Origin: Candidatus Eiseniibacteriota bacterium
GTDB taxonomy: Bacteria > Arandabacterota > Arandabacteria > Arandabacterales > Arandabacteraceae
Assembly (NCBI GenBank): GCA_030622265.1
Contig: JAUXGG010000004.1
Location: 1-19,265 of the forward strand
Direction of reading: 5' to 3'
Length of the DNA stretch: 19,265 nucleotides
How positions within the stretch are numbered: position 1 is the stretch's first letter; every line of letters begins with the position of its first letter. A program made the position numbers and the translations under genes. Below, one piece after another: positions 7,461-14,484 of this stretch. The notes under the pieces are model-generated. The model had not been told where the DNA came from and ran no database searches. It saw only the letters and a list, made by a program, of their open reading frames with translations.

Positions 7461-8777
7461 GTGGGCTTTCAGGATAAATCTTACTTGCAGATCTTGCTCA
7501 GGGCTCTTACCTTCGCCGCGGCTTTCGCCTTAGTCGGCGTTGTGCTCATGCGCCTGGGCTTTCCCAAGTCCGAGGCCATCACCATAATGGTCGTGGGCAG
7601 TGTCCTGAGCGCCCTCGTCGTGAAACTCCCCTGGGGTGGCTTCTTATTTCCTGGTGACGCGCTCCTGATCTGTCTGTGTCTTCTTACCGGCATGTACCAG
7701 GTGGCCCTGGTCGGGCTCGGTGCCGCCCTCGCATCGGCGAGCATCATCAACCGCTGGAAACGCACAGCCCTTGTTGCGGCTTTGCGAAACGTGCTGGCGG
7801 TCCTGGTTGCCGTGGCCGTCTGGCGCGCGATCGCTCCGTCGCTGAAACTCATCATGGATGACGGCAGCCGGTCCATCTGGCTACCGGGAAGCGGAATCTC
7901 AGGCTGGATGATGAGCCCGGGCGCGGTACCGGCGATTCTCATCACATCGCTGGCCTTTATCACGGTTGCCACGGTGGTCGAGAACCTCTTGCGCCCGAAC
8001 CGGAAGTATCCGTTCGGGGAGGCCTGGCTCCTGAATGCGGGCAGGAACTTCCACCACCTCACTTTCACGGCCGTCCTGGGAGCCCTGGCCGCGGTCGCCT
8101 ATAAGGACATCGGGATGGCGGCCTTCGTCTTCTTCGCCGTGCCCGTCCTCTTGACGCGCGATGCCTTAAAGCGGAGCCTGGACCTTCGTTCCTCCCGTTT
8201 CGAGGCCCTGAAGGCTCTCTCTTCCTCGGTGGATGCCAGGGACAAGTATACTTCCGATCATTCGGGGCGGGTCTCGCGTCTTGCGGGGTTGCTTGCAAGA
8301 GAGATGGGATTTGCCGAGACCGTGGTGGAGCTTATCGAGGGCAGCGCCCTGCTTCATGATATAGGAAAGCTCTCCATAGACACCGAGATCTTATCCAAGC
8401 CCGGCCCGCTTGACGATGCCGAGCGGGCGGCCATTCAGCGCCACCCGCAGCACAGCGCGGACGTGGTCTCGAGGGTGGGCTTACTCAAGGACTCGACCGA
8501 CATCGTCCGGCACCATCACGAGCGGCCCGACGGCACGGGCTACCCCGCAAGACTCAAGGGCCACGAGATACCTATCGGGGCGCGGATCCTCAATGTGGCC
8601 GATGCCTTCGACGCCATGACCTCCGACAGGCCATATCGTAAGAAGAAGACCATCGATGAGGCCGTCAAGGAACTCAGGGACGGCTCGGGCACCGAGTTCG
8701 ACGCCGTGGTCGTGGAATACCTCTCCCGCTTCCTCTCCAAGATGACCGAAGAGATAAGAAAGAGCGAAGCAGCTTGA
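7461..8777 (+). CDS. Membrane HD-GYP domain protein (probable cyclic-di-GMP phosphodiesterase), paralogue 1
   Basis: A 438-aa protein with about six hydrophobic segments in the first 240 residues and a cytoplasmic HD-GYP domain from about 250. HD-GYP enzymes hydrolyse cyclic-di-GMP, some cGAMP. Metal and substrate positions look complete: H267 (SDHSGRV), H299-D300 (HDIGK), the RHPQHSADVV histidine, HHHERPDG, GTGYP (G360-P362) and ADAFDAMTSDRPYR. The membrane part is not a sensor domain I recognise. GTG 7461 was chosen for AAGGA at eight bases (7448-7452). A second HD-GYP gene follows 355 bases on, with 36% or so apparent likeness limited to the HD-GYP part by eye; the membrane halves look unrelated. 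Confidence 0.9.
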   Translation: MGFQDKSYLQILLRALTFAAAFALVGVVLMRLGFPKSEAITIMVVGSVLSALVVKLPWGGFLFPGDALLICLCLLTGMYQVALVGLGAALASASIINRWKRTALVAALRNVLAVLVAVAVWRAIAPSLKLIMDDGSRSIWLPGSGISGWMMSPGAVPAILITSLAFITVATVVENLLRPNRKYPFGEAWLLNAGRNFHHLTFTAVLGALAAVAYKDIGMAAFVFFAVPVLLTRDALKRSLDLRSSRFEALKALSSSVDARDKYTSDHSGRVSRLAGLLAREMGFAETVVELIEGSALLHDIGKLSIDTEILSKPGPLDDAERAAIQRHPQHSADVVSRVGLLKDSTDIVRHHHERPDGTGYPARLKGHEIPIGARILNVADAFDAMTSDRPYRKKKTIDEAVKELRDGSGTEFDAVVVEYLSRFLSKMTEEIRKSEAA

Positions 8778-8938
8778 ATCTAGTTGCCACGGCGCCCTCC
8801 CCGGTGGTACCCTCTACCAAAATCGAATAGGTCCGGCGGTTTGAGCACCTGACAGCCCGTGAAGCGAAGCGGTGTCACCTCGAGCGAGCGGAGCGCTTTT
8901 TGCTCGTCTAACTTGTGCAATCAAGCTGAGAGAGGGTG

Positions 8939-9022
8939 ATGCCCATGATGGCATTAGGATGGCTGTTAGGCATGGTCCTGGAATTCTTCCGCGTGGGATG
9001 GTTCTGGGACGCGATAGGATGA
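8939..9022 (+). CDS. Possible small hydrophobic protein, 27 codons
   Basis: An open frame reading MPMMALGWLLGMVLEFF then RVGWFWDAIG and stop. It has AGAGGG (8931-8936) eight bases before the ATG at 8945; ATG 8939 and ATG 8948 are in frame. The product would be one short membrane helix rich in Trp, Phe, Leu and Gly with a charged end. Such a short frame can arise by chance, but a ribosome-binding site, hydrophobicity and a position between two membrane signalling genes make it worth listing. No family recognised. Confidence 0.3.
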   Translation: MPMMALGWLLGMVLEFFRVGWFWDAIG

Positions 9023-9041
9023 TGTACGGGTGAGGCCAGGT

Positions 9042-9124
9042 GCTTGCCCGCGGACTTCCTAAATAGAACTCTGGTTCTGCGAAACTCTTGGTAGCAGCCC
9101 ATGTCCGGGAAAGCGCGAGCAAGC
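9042..9124 (+). promoter_or_regulatory. Possible structured 5' leader of HD-GYP gene 2
   Basis: An outer stem GCTTGC (9042-9047) with GCAAGC (9119-9124) encloses CGGAC (9051-9055) against GTCC (9103-9106), extended by CC/GG pairs across a two-base bulge, and a hairpin AGAAC-TCTG-GTTCT (9065-9078). The right outer arm ends eight bases before ATG 9133, where a ribosome-binding site would be expected and none is visible. It matches no riboswitch consensus I know; no covariation data. Confidence 0.3.
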
Positions 9125-9132
9125 ATACTCCG

Positions 9133-10425
9133 ATGAAGAATAAAGCCAACCTATATGCTGTGGCGGTCACGGCAGTCGCCGCAGTTTTTCTTTTCTTAAG
9201 CTTTCCCGGGTTCTATTCCACGCTTCAGCAGGACCTGCGTGGCGTCGGGATCTGGTTTGTCCTCCTCACGGCCGCAGGCGTCTTGACCTTTGTTGCCTTG
9301 AAGGGTGGGGGAGCCGTTGCCGGCACCGCGGTCGTCAATTTCGCCATCATCATAACCTATGGGGGATCGGTGGCGGCCTGGCTGATCGCGGTGGAGATGA
9401 TCTTCCTTACGCGGGTGCTCCTCAAGTTCTCAACGGTGAGATCGCTCTTTAACATGTCACAGATGGCGATTTCCCTGGCCCTTGCGGGAATGGTTTATGA
9501 AGCCGCCGGCGGCCAGCGTCTCGCGGTCGATTCCTGGAAATTGAACCTCACCGTGAGGTCGCTCCTTCCGCTGGCGCTCTGTCACCTCACCTACTTCTTC
9601 ATCAATACGGGCCTGGTGACGGTCTGGACCAGCCTTACCCAGGAGCGCTCGGCCTTAAGGACCTGGAGGGCGGGTTATCTCTGGATGCTGCCCCAGTCTT
9701 TTACCGCTCCCCTGGTCGGGGTGGTGATGGCCTTCATCTATGTCCGGCTGTCATTGCTCCTGGTTGTGGTTTTTTTCCTCTGGCTGGTCTACTACGCCAG
9801 GTCATCCAAGACCAACCTTGAGCTTCAGGCTTCGCAGAGAGGTACAGTGGCGGCACTGGCTACCACCGTGGATTCGAACACGCCCTTCCTCGAGGGCGAA
9901 TCCGAGCGGGTGGCTGGTCTTGCTGTGGAGATCGGCCGCCGCATCGGCCTATCGGGCTGGAGAATGCAGGCCTTGGAATACGCGGCCCTGCTTCATGACA
10001 TCGGTTATCTCTCGATAGGAAAGCGCATCCTGGCCAAGGGTGATTGTCTCTCGGTAGAGGAGTGGAACACAGTGAGACAGCACGCCGAGGTGGGGGCAGG
10101 CATAATAGGAAGGGTGGGGGCCTTGAGGCGCGTGAGCCAGATCGTCAAGGCCCACCACGAGCGCCCCGATGGGAGGGGATATCCGGGGGGACTTAAGAAA
10201 GACCGGATACCCCGTGAATCCGGGGTCTTGAAGGTGGCCGATGCATTTGTGGCCATGACTACCGACCGGCCCTACAGGAGGGCGATGAGTGCAAGCGATG
10301 CGTTGAAGAAGATACGTTCAGGAGCGGGAACCCATTTCGACACCCGGGCAGTCCGGGGCCTCATAGAACTCAACACCTCATCGGCGCTGGAGCAGTATGC
10401 TGCGCCTGTGGATAGGGCTGCGTAG
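9133..10425 (+). CDS. Membrane HD-GYP-like protein, paralogue 2, first HD histidine replaced
   Basis: A 430-aa protein from ATG 9133: about six to seven hydrophobic segments in residues 5-225, then an HD-GYP domain from about 235. Most of the signature is intact: H288-D289 (HDIGY), QHAEVGAGII, HHERPDGRGYPGG (G349) and ADAFVAMTTDRPYR. Aligned without gaps to its neighbour, the first metal-binding His (H267 there, DHSGRV) is Glu here (E256, GESERV), and HDIGK is HDIGY. Loss of that ligand may alter metal content or abolish hydrolysis. The gene is thus either an atypical phosphodiesterase or a cyclic-di-nucleotide binding protein. An in-frame TTG at 9088 would add 15 charged residues; the ATG gives a better membrane N-terminus, though no clear ribosome-binding site precedes either. 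holA follows after seven bases, so they are probably cotranscribed. Confidence 0.88.
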   Translation: MKNKANLYAVAVTAVAAVFLFLSFPGFYSTLQQDLRGVGIWFVLLTAAGVLTFVALKGGGAVAGTAVVNFAIIITYGGSVAAWLIAVEMIFLTRVLLKFSTVRSLFNMSQMAISLALAGMVYEAAGGQRLAVDSWKLNLTVRSLLPLALCHLTYFFINTGLVTVWTSLTQERSALRTWRAGYLWMLPQSFTAPLVGVVMAFIYVRLSLLLVVVFFLWLVYYARSSKTNLELQASQRGTVAALATTVDSNTPFLEGESERVAGLAVEIGRRIGLSGWRMQALEYAALLHDIGYLSIGKRILAKGDCLSVEEWNTVRQHAEVGAGIIGRVGALRRVSQIVKAHHERPDGRGYPGGLKKDRIPRESGVLKVADAFVAMTTDRPYRRAMSASDALKKIRSGAGTHFDTRAVRGLIELNTSSALEQYAAPVDRAA

Positions 10426-10432
10426 CGAATCA

Positions 10433-11518
10433 ATGGCAAAAGCGAAAACAGCAAAGGCGGATGTGGCGAAAGCCAACAATATCTATCTCATCTTCGGAGA
10501 GGACGGTTACCTTGTGGAACAGGGTCTCCGGAGGGTGTTGGGCGTCATACGAAGTGAGGTCGGCAGCAATGGTGGTGAAGACCTCGAGGTTGACATCGTC
10601 GACTGTAAGGAAGCGGGTATCGCCGGCATGGTGGCGGAGATGGCCACGCCTTCGCTCTTTTCCACCTGCAGGGCCACGGTCTTAAAGCACTTCCGGCTCG
10701 AGGGCAAGAGCAAGGTCGCCGACGAACTCGGGCAGTTCTTGGCAGGCGGTGTGCCCCAGGGCCAGTTCGTCATTCTTCTTCCGGACAAGGTGGACAAGCG
10801 GCTCAAGGTTGTGAAATCGATCGCCAGGCAGGGCGAGATGATCGAGCTCAACCGGCTGAGCAATGACGGCTTGAGGGACTGGATCGTGGAGCGCTTCACC
10901 GAAGAGGGCAAGAGCGCCTCGCGGGATGTTGCCGAAGCCCTGATCGATCTTAAGGGCGACGACCTGCGTACCCTGAATTCGGAAATCGATAAGACTGTTT
11001 CCTATGTGGGCGAGAACCCCAGGGTGACCCCCAAGGACATAGAAGTGCTCGTCGGCAGGTCGAGAACCGAGCAGGCCTTCGAACTCATAACCAGTGTTCT
11101 CTCGCAGAATGTGGGTGAAGCCCTCGAGATCTTAAAGGACCTGCTGGACACCAACCAGTCACCCATCAGCATGATCTACAGGCTCTCGTCCGCGGTGAGA
11201 GGGCTCGTCATCATGAAGCTCTTCTGCGAAGAAGAGAGCGTGAAATGGAGTCCCAACTCCAGCTTTCCCCAGTTCCGGGGGGCGGTGTTGCCCAAGTACG
11301 CCGAGTGGGTGGAAGCTAAGGGAATCGACAGGGGTGATGCTCTCTTGAGGGCCAATCCTTACTTTACTTACTCACGCTTCAAGGAAGGGGCGGGCTTGAA
11401 GCTTAAGGATCTCATCGATCTTCTGGATAAGCTCCTTGAGGCCAATGCGCAACTGGTGAGCACATCGGTCAATGCCACGGTGGTCCTGGAGCGCGTGATA
11501 GCGGGGGTCGGCCGGTGA
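10433..11518 (+). CDS. holA: DNA polymerase III delta subunit (clamp loader)
   Basis: A 361-aa delta subunit, which opens the beta sliding clamp within the clamp loader. Blocks seen: NNIYLIFGEDGYLVEQGLRRV near the N-terminus (NIYLIFGEDGYLV), the ATPSLFSTCRATVL region, DDLRTLNSEIDK typical of the domain 2 helices, and a C-terminal collar helix region ending NATVVLERVI. Length is close to the usual 330-345 aa plus a Lys/Ala-rich N-terminal tail of about 15 residues (MAKAKTAKADVAKA). ATG 10433 follows the HD-GYP stop by seven bases; ATG 10397 would overlap that gene by 29 bases. Its stop overlaps the start of holB, so delta and delta' are probably made in a coupled way. Confidence 0.9.
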   Translation: MAKAKTAKADVAKANNIYLIFGEDGYLVEQGLRRVLGVIRSEVGSNGGEDLEVDIVDCKEAGIAGMVAEMATPSLFSTCRATVLKHFRLEGKSKVADELGQFLAGGVPQGQFVILLPDKVDKRLKVVKSIARQGEMIELNRLSNDGLRDWIVERFTEEGKSASRDVAEALIDLKGDDLRTLNSEIDKTVSYVGENPRVTPKDIEVLVGRSRTEQAFELITSVLSQNVGEALEILKDLLDTNQSPISMIYRLSSAVRGLVIMKLFCEEESVKWSPNSSFPQFRGAVLPKYAEWVEAKGIDRGDALLRANPYFTYSRFKEGAGLKLKDLIDLLDKLLEANAQLVSTSVNATVVLERVIAGVGR

Positions 11519-12957
11519 TGATGGAAGATAGGTGGATAGTCGGAAACGCGCGGGTGAGGGAATCCCTCGAGCGGATTGCGGGCTTGCCCCAGCTCGGACA
11601 CGCATATCTTTTCTTCGGGCCCGAGGGTATTGGAAAGCGCCTGGCCGCCACCTCGTTCGCGAGGACCATAAACTGCAGTTGCGAATCAGGCACGGGCTCC
11701 GGTTCCGGTTCCGACTCCGGTTCCAACCCCGACTCCGGTCTGTGTGAGTCCTGCCGGCTGATGGATGCCATGAATCACCCCGAGTTCATGATCCTTCAAG
11801 ATGTGAACAAACCGAGGTGGCTTGCCCGGAGCCGTATCAGGAAGATAATGGGTGCGGGTGATGGAGGCGGCGACAGTACCGGCAATGGAGAGTGGCTGGA
11901 CCGGTACACCGACCTGCTTACCGGGCTGCTTGAAAAGGGCTACCTGGAGGAGCCTCTTCCCGACACGGGAATGCCGGTGACGGTGGATGGGATCAATCTC
12001 GTGACCGACAAGCTCTTCGGCAGGGGCAGCGTGCCTTCCAAGGAATGCTATACGCCCCAGCCGGTGAGCGATGAGATAAGAAAGTCATTCGACCGCGGTG
12101 ATCTTTCTGAAGGCGAGTACAACTTCCTGAAGATGTTCTTTGAGTTCTCGCTTTCGGTTGTGCCTTACAGGGGTGCGATCCCCATCGCCTATGTTACCAC
12201 GCGGAAGGCCTGGAAGTTCACGCGGCCCATCCAGCCCTTCCTCTCGGTCAAGACCATGCTGGGCGGAAAGAAGATCGTGGTGATCGATGATGCTCACAAG
12301 ATGTCCGCCGAAGCCCAGAACTGCATCTTGAAGACTCTCGAGGAACCGCCGCTGGATTCGGTTCTGATCCTGGTGACCTCGGATAAGGGCGCTCTCTTTG
12401 AGACCATCGTGTCCCGTTGCCAGGTCGTAACCTTCGGGCGGCTCACCCGAGAGGAGACCGATGAAGCGGTCAAGGGTCTCTTAGGCGGTGAGTGGGAGAA
12501 CCTGGGACTGATCTCGGCCTTGAGCGAGAACTGCCCCGGGCGGCTCTTAGAGCTTGCCCTTGAGAACATTGATGAGAGGCTTGAGAACGTAAAGGAGTTC
12601 TTCTCCGGGGTGGCCGACGGAGGGCTGGCCGGGAGCTTCCGCCTCTCGGGCGCCGTCATGGATTCGGCGGGCCGTCACCGCAGGAAGCAGCGGCAGACCG
12701 TGACCGAGGCCCTTGAGCTTGTGGGTTTCTGGATCGCCCAGGTGCTCCGCGTGGACTCCGGGATGCCCGATACCACCGGTGTGCCCGAGTACGCTGCGGC
12801 GCTCAAGCATCATGCGACCAGCTTTCAGCGCGGTGCGCTCCTTAAAGCGTCAGAGCATCTTGAGCGAAGCTTCGACCTCGTCCGCTGGAACGTGGACATG
12901 CGGCTGCTCCTGGATACCACTCTGCTTCGAATTGCAAGGGTTCTCTCTCAAAGCTGA
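11518..12957 (+). CDS. holB: DNA polymerase III delta' subunit with large internal insertion
   Basis: The delta' stator of the clamp loader, 479 aa from ATG 11518 against about 310-340 aa usually. The P-loop is GPEGIGKR (34-41), with Arg at the last position, as is common in delta' that does not hydrolyse ATP. The zinc module is C53-x-C55 ... C76-x2-C79 with a Gly/Ser/Asp repeat in its middle. After HPEF (87-90) the expected short link to the Walker B region is replaced by about 140 residues (96-234), then family sequence resumes: KKIVVIDDAHKMS, LKTLEEPP and VSRCQVV. The insertion has FSLSVVPYRG and YVTTRKAWKF segments and no domain I recognise. The start overlaps the holA stop as TGATG; GTG 11515 and ATG 11521 are alternatives. 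holB is the last gene of this run before a convergent gene. Confidence 0.9.
   Translation: MMEDRWIVGNARVRESLERIAGLPQLGHAYLFFGPEGIGKRLAATSFARTINCSCESGTGSGSGSDSGSNPDSGLCESCRLMDAMNHPEFMILQDVNKPRWLARSRIRKIMGAGDGGGDSTGNGEWLDRYTDLLTGLLEKGYLEEPLPDTGMPVTVDGINLVTDKLFGRGSVPSKECYTPQPVSDEIRKSFDRGDLSEGEYNFLKMFFEFSLSVVPYRGAIPIAYVTTRKAWKFTRPIQPFLSVKTMLGGKKIVVIDDAHKMSAEAQNCILKTLEEPPLDSVLILVTSDKGALFETIVSRCQVVTFGRLTREETDEAVKGLLGGEWENLGLISALSENCPGRLLELALENIDERLENVKEFFSGVADGGLAGSFRLSGAVMDSAGRHRRKQRQTVTEALELVGFWIAQVLRVDSGMPDTTGVPEYAAALKHHATSFQRGALLKASEHLERSFDLVRWNVDMRLLLDTTLLRIARVLSQS
11698..11739 (+). repeat. In-frame hexamer microsatellite within holB
   Basis: Seven consecutive 6-bp units of the TCCGGT type (TCCGGT, TCCGAC, TCCAAC, CCCGAC variants) encode alternating Ser/Pro and Gly/Asp/Asn between the two halves of the zinc module. 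Unit changes would keep the frame, so length variation between strains is possible. Confidence 0.85.
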
Positions 12958-13030
12958 ACGGTCCTCGCCGGACTCTGCGCATATGCTACGGTGTCTGGAA
13001 TAGGCAAGACCAGGGGAGAGCGCCCCGGAG

Positions 13031-13079
13031 GCTGACCCCCGACAAATAGGGAACCCGATAAATATGTCTGTCCCCTATT
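13031..13079. repeat. REP-like inverted repeat between convergent genes
   Basis: AATAGGG (13045-13051) pairs with CCCTATT (13073-13079) around a 21-base loop; on the minus strand the element carries GGGGACAGAC at one end and GGGGGTCAG at the other. These ends resemble the GGGGTCAGG ends of the palindrome at 4506-4551. The stop codon of the minus-strand gene (13075-13077) lies within one arm. It may also act as a transcription end point for both convergent genes. The flanking 12958-13030 holds nothing I recognise. Confidence 0.55.
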
Positions 13080-14373
13080 CTGAAAGGAGATGCTCAATCT
13101 CATCCGGAGGAATGCGAATCATCCGGTAGACCTGGGCACGGTATCCCTCCGGTGTCGTCGGGTTCAACCACTTCCACATGATCTCTCCCTCCCGATTGAC
13201 CTCGAACACCTGCCCCTTATCCCCCAGACAAATCAGGGTATTGTCGTTGGGGAGACGTTGGGCCGAGCCCCTGGAAAAGGAGTAGAAGCTGCAGGGAGGG
13301 TCGCCTGCATATTCCCATTCGATGGTCCCGGTCACGGGATTCAATTCCAGGATTTCTGTGTATTGCCGCCTCGAACCGTTGTCGAAGATGAGGATATTGC
13401 CGTTTGTGAGCATCGTTGGGTGATGAGGCCACTCCATTATGCCTTCGCCCCACGCCCAGAGAACCTCCCCCGTGGTCTCATCCAGGATGGCGATCTGGTT
13501 GACATTCCTGAAACAGACGAGTAGATTCCCGGGCTTGAATCTACTATCGGATGCGCCGAGAGGCGTCTCAGGGATGATGCTGACCGTGTTCATATGGAAG
13601 TAATCGTAGAGGGTCTCCGCGTCAGCCTGCCCGGTATGGTAGACACGCCTGCTGATAGGCTCAAGGAGACGGTCCTTGTTTCTCTTGGTAATCATGCTGT
13701 CGAGGATCGTATCCAGAAACCACCTCTGGTCGAATGTCTCTCTGATCCCGTCCAGGTGTTCAAAGGCCGACCAAGTATCGATTTCCTCTCCGTCGAGTGT
13801 CATGTGGAGTATTGATGGGAACTCAACACTGAGGTCGCGGTAGGTCTTCTTCTCACCGACGATCACATAGAGGGTGTTGTCGGGCGCAAGCACTACATCG
13901 TGGTGACACGCGACCGGCTTTCTCCATACCACATTCGAGTTCCAGTCCAGCCTCATCAGACAATTGGGTTTCTTGGCGACTGCAACTATATCTCCCCCCG
14001 GCAACATGATGGCGTGGTGCCACCTTGCATTCGGGCGACCGGGGAATGTCCACCGGTGCACGATCTTACCGGTCATATCGAGAAGGAATACGTCGGGACA
14101 CCTTTCGCAGCAGTACATATTATACCCGGCATGGACCTGCCCGGGCATATGGATCACGACACCCGAGCTTTCGGGATTCACTTTTTCAGAGGTGAGCGAC
14201 GTGTACGGCAGTGACCTGAGCTTCTCGAGTCTATTCTCCAGGTCCGCGGGGGTTTCATTGTCAGGATTGCCTGCCGGAGCGGCAACAAAAAGAAAAAGCG
14301 GAAGGAGGGTGGCAATCAAGCCTGCGAGTCCGGATGATCCTCGCGCGGCCTTGATATTCACTGTGCCTCCCAT
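13075..14373 (-). CDS. Secreted arylsulfotransferase-like (ASST) beta-propeller protein
   Basis: A 432-aa protein with an N-terminal signal (about residues 14-35, LAGLIATLLPLFLFVAAPAG) and repeated propeller blades: FLLDMTGKIVHRW, WHHAIMLPGGDIVAV, NCLMRLDWNSNVVW, HHDVVLAPDNTLYV, MNTVSIIPETP, QIAILDETTGEVLWAWG, HHPTMLTNGNILIFDNG and SAQRLPNDNTLICLGDKG. This pattern is that of the arylsulfotransferase family (PF05935/PF14269 type). Several His lie in HH pairs at blade starts, but I cannot assign the catalytic one. A C88-C89-x2-C92 cluster follows the first blade. Likely periplasmic; the substrate is unknown and a non-catalytic role is possible. ATG 14373 has no ribosome-binding site; GTG 14361 has GGGAGG four bases upstream and is a good alternative. 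Its codon use looks more mixed than its neighbours by eye. Confidence 0.75.
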   Translation of the reverse strand: MGGTVNIKAARGSSGLAGLIATLLPLFLFVAAPAGNPDNETPADLENRLEKLRSLPYTSLTSEKVNPESSGVVIHMPGQVHAGYNMYCCERCPDVFLLDMTGKIVHRWTFPGRPNARWHHAIMLPGGDIVAVAKKPNCLMRLDWNSNVVWRKPVACHHDVVLAPDNTLYVIVGEKKTYRDLSVEFPSILHMTLDGEEIDTWSAFEHLDGIRETFDQRWFLDTILDSMITKRNKDRLLEPISRRVYHTGQADAETLYDYFHMNTVSIIPETPLGASDSRFKPGNLLVCFRNVNQIAILDETTGEVLWAWGEGIMEWPHHPTMLTNGNILIFDNGSRRQYTEILELNPVTGTIEWEYAGDPPCSFYSFSRGSAQRLPNDNTLICLGDKGQVFEVNREGEIMWKWLNPTTPEGYRAQVYRMIRIPPDEIEHLLSE

Positions 14374-14400
14374 CAGAGCAGTACGCTTTTGGCGACCGTG

Positions 14401-14429
14401 AGACTACCAGCCTCTGCAGACCATGTCAA
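14401..14429 (-). promoter_or_regulatory. Sigma-70-type promoter for the arylsulfotransferase-like gene
   Basis: On the minus strand a perfect TTGACA (14429-14424) is followed after 17 bp by TAGTCT (14406-14401), with TGG before it (extended -10). Predicted transcription starts near 14394, about 20 bases before the ATG or 33 before the better-placed GTG. Confidence 0.6.
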
Positions 14430-14432
14430 CGG

Positions 14433-14462
14433 TTGACCCCTCCGGTGAGTTTTGCTTATACT
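14433..14462 (+). promoter_or_regulatory. Sigma-70-type promoter for ybbR-tsaD
   Basis: TTGACC (14433-14438) and TATACT (14457-14462) are 18 bp apart. The -10 box lies just before the ribosome-binding site of the gene starting at 14485, which shows that a longer TTG start at 14452 would begin upstream of the transcript and is unlikely. Confidence 0.65.
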
Positions 14463-14469
14463 GAGCCGT

Positions 14470-14475
14470 GGAGGT
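14470..14475 (+). promoter_or_regulatory. Ribosome-binding site setting the ybbR start
   Basis: GGAGGT lies nine bases before ATG 14485. It selects this ATG over the longer in-frame TTG at 14452. Confidence 0.75.
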
Positions 14476-14484
14476 CTGTATCCG

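Larger units (their letters stand above)
8778..9132. other. 355-bp gap between the two HD-GYP genes with several potential stem-loops
   Basis: No recognised gene. Visible structure: a bulged stem TGACAgCC (near 8849) with GGTGTCA (near 8870) around a GC-rich loop containing GAAGCGAAGC; a GAGCGAGCGGAGCG run ending in TTTTT and GCTCG (near 8883-8906), perhaps terminator-like; a short hydrophobic reading frame (8939-9022); and a longer folded element (9042-9124) just before the second HD-GYP gene. No convincing sigma-70 or sigma-54 promoter was found, so how the downstream gene is transcribed is open. Confidence 0.6.

Noticed and set aside
9042..9124. Known c-di-GMP riboswitch, SRP RNA or group II intron end
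   Set aside because: Partial resemblances such as GTAGCAGCC and GCGAAAC do not extend to the conserved cores of these RNAs; listed only as an unassigned structured leader.
11690..11770. Frameshift or assembly error in holB at the repeat
   Set aside because: The frame stays open through the repeat and the flanking cysteines (CxC and CxxC) and HPEF motif are in frame on both sides.
13090..13524. Plus-strand open frame of 144 codons opposite the ASST-like gene
   Set aside because: The minus strand shows repeated propeller motifs, a signal peptide and a promoter; the plus frame has none of these.
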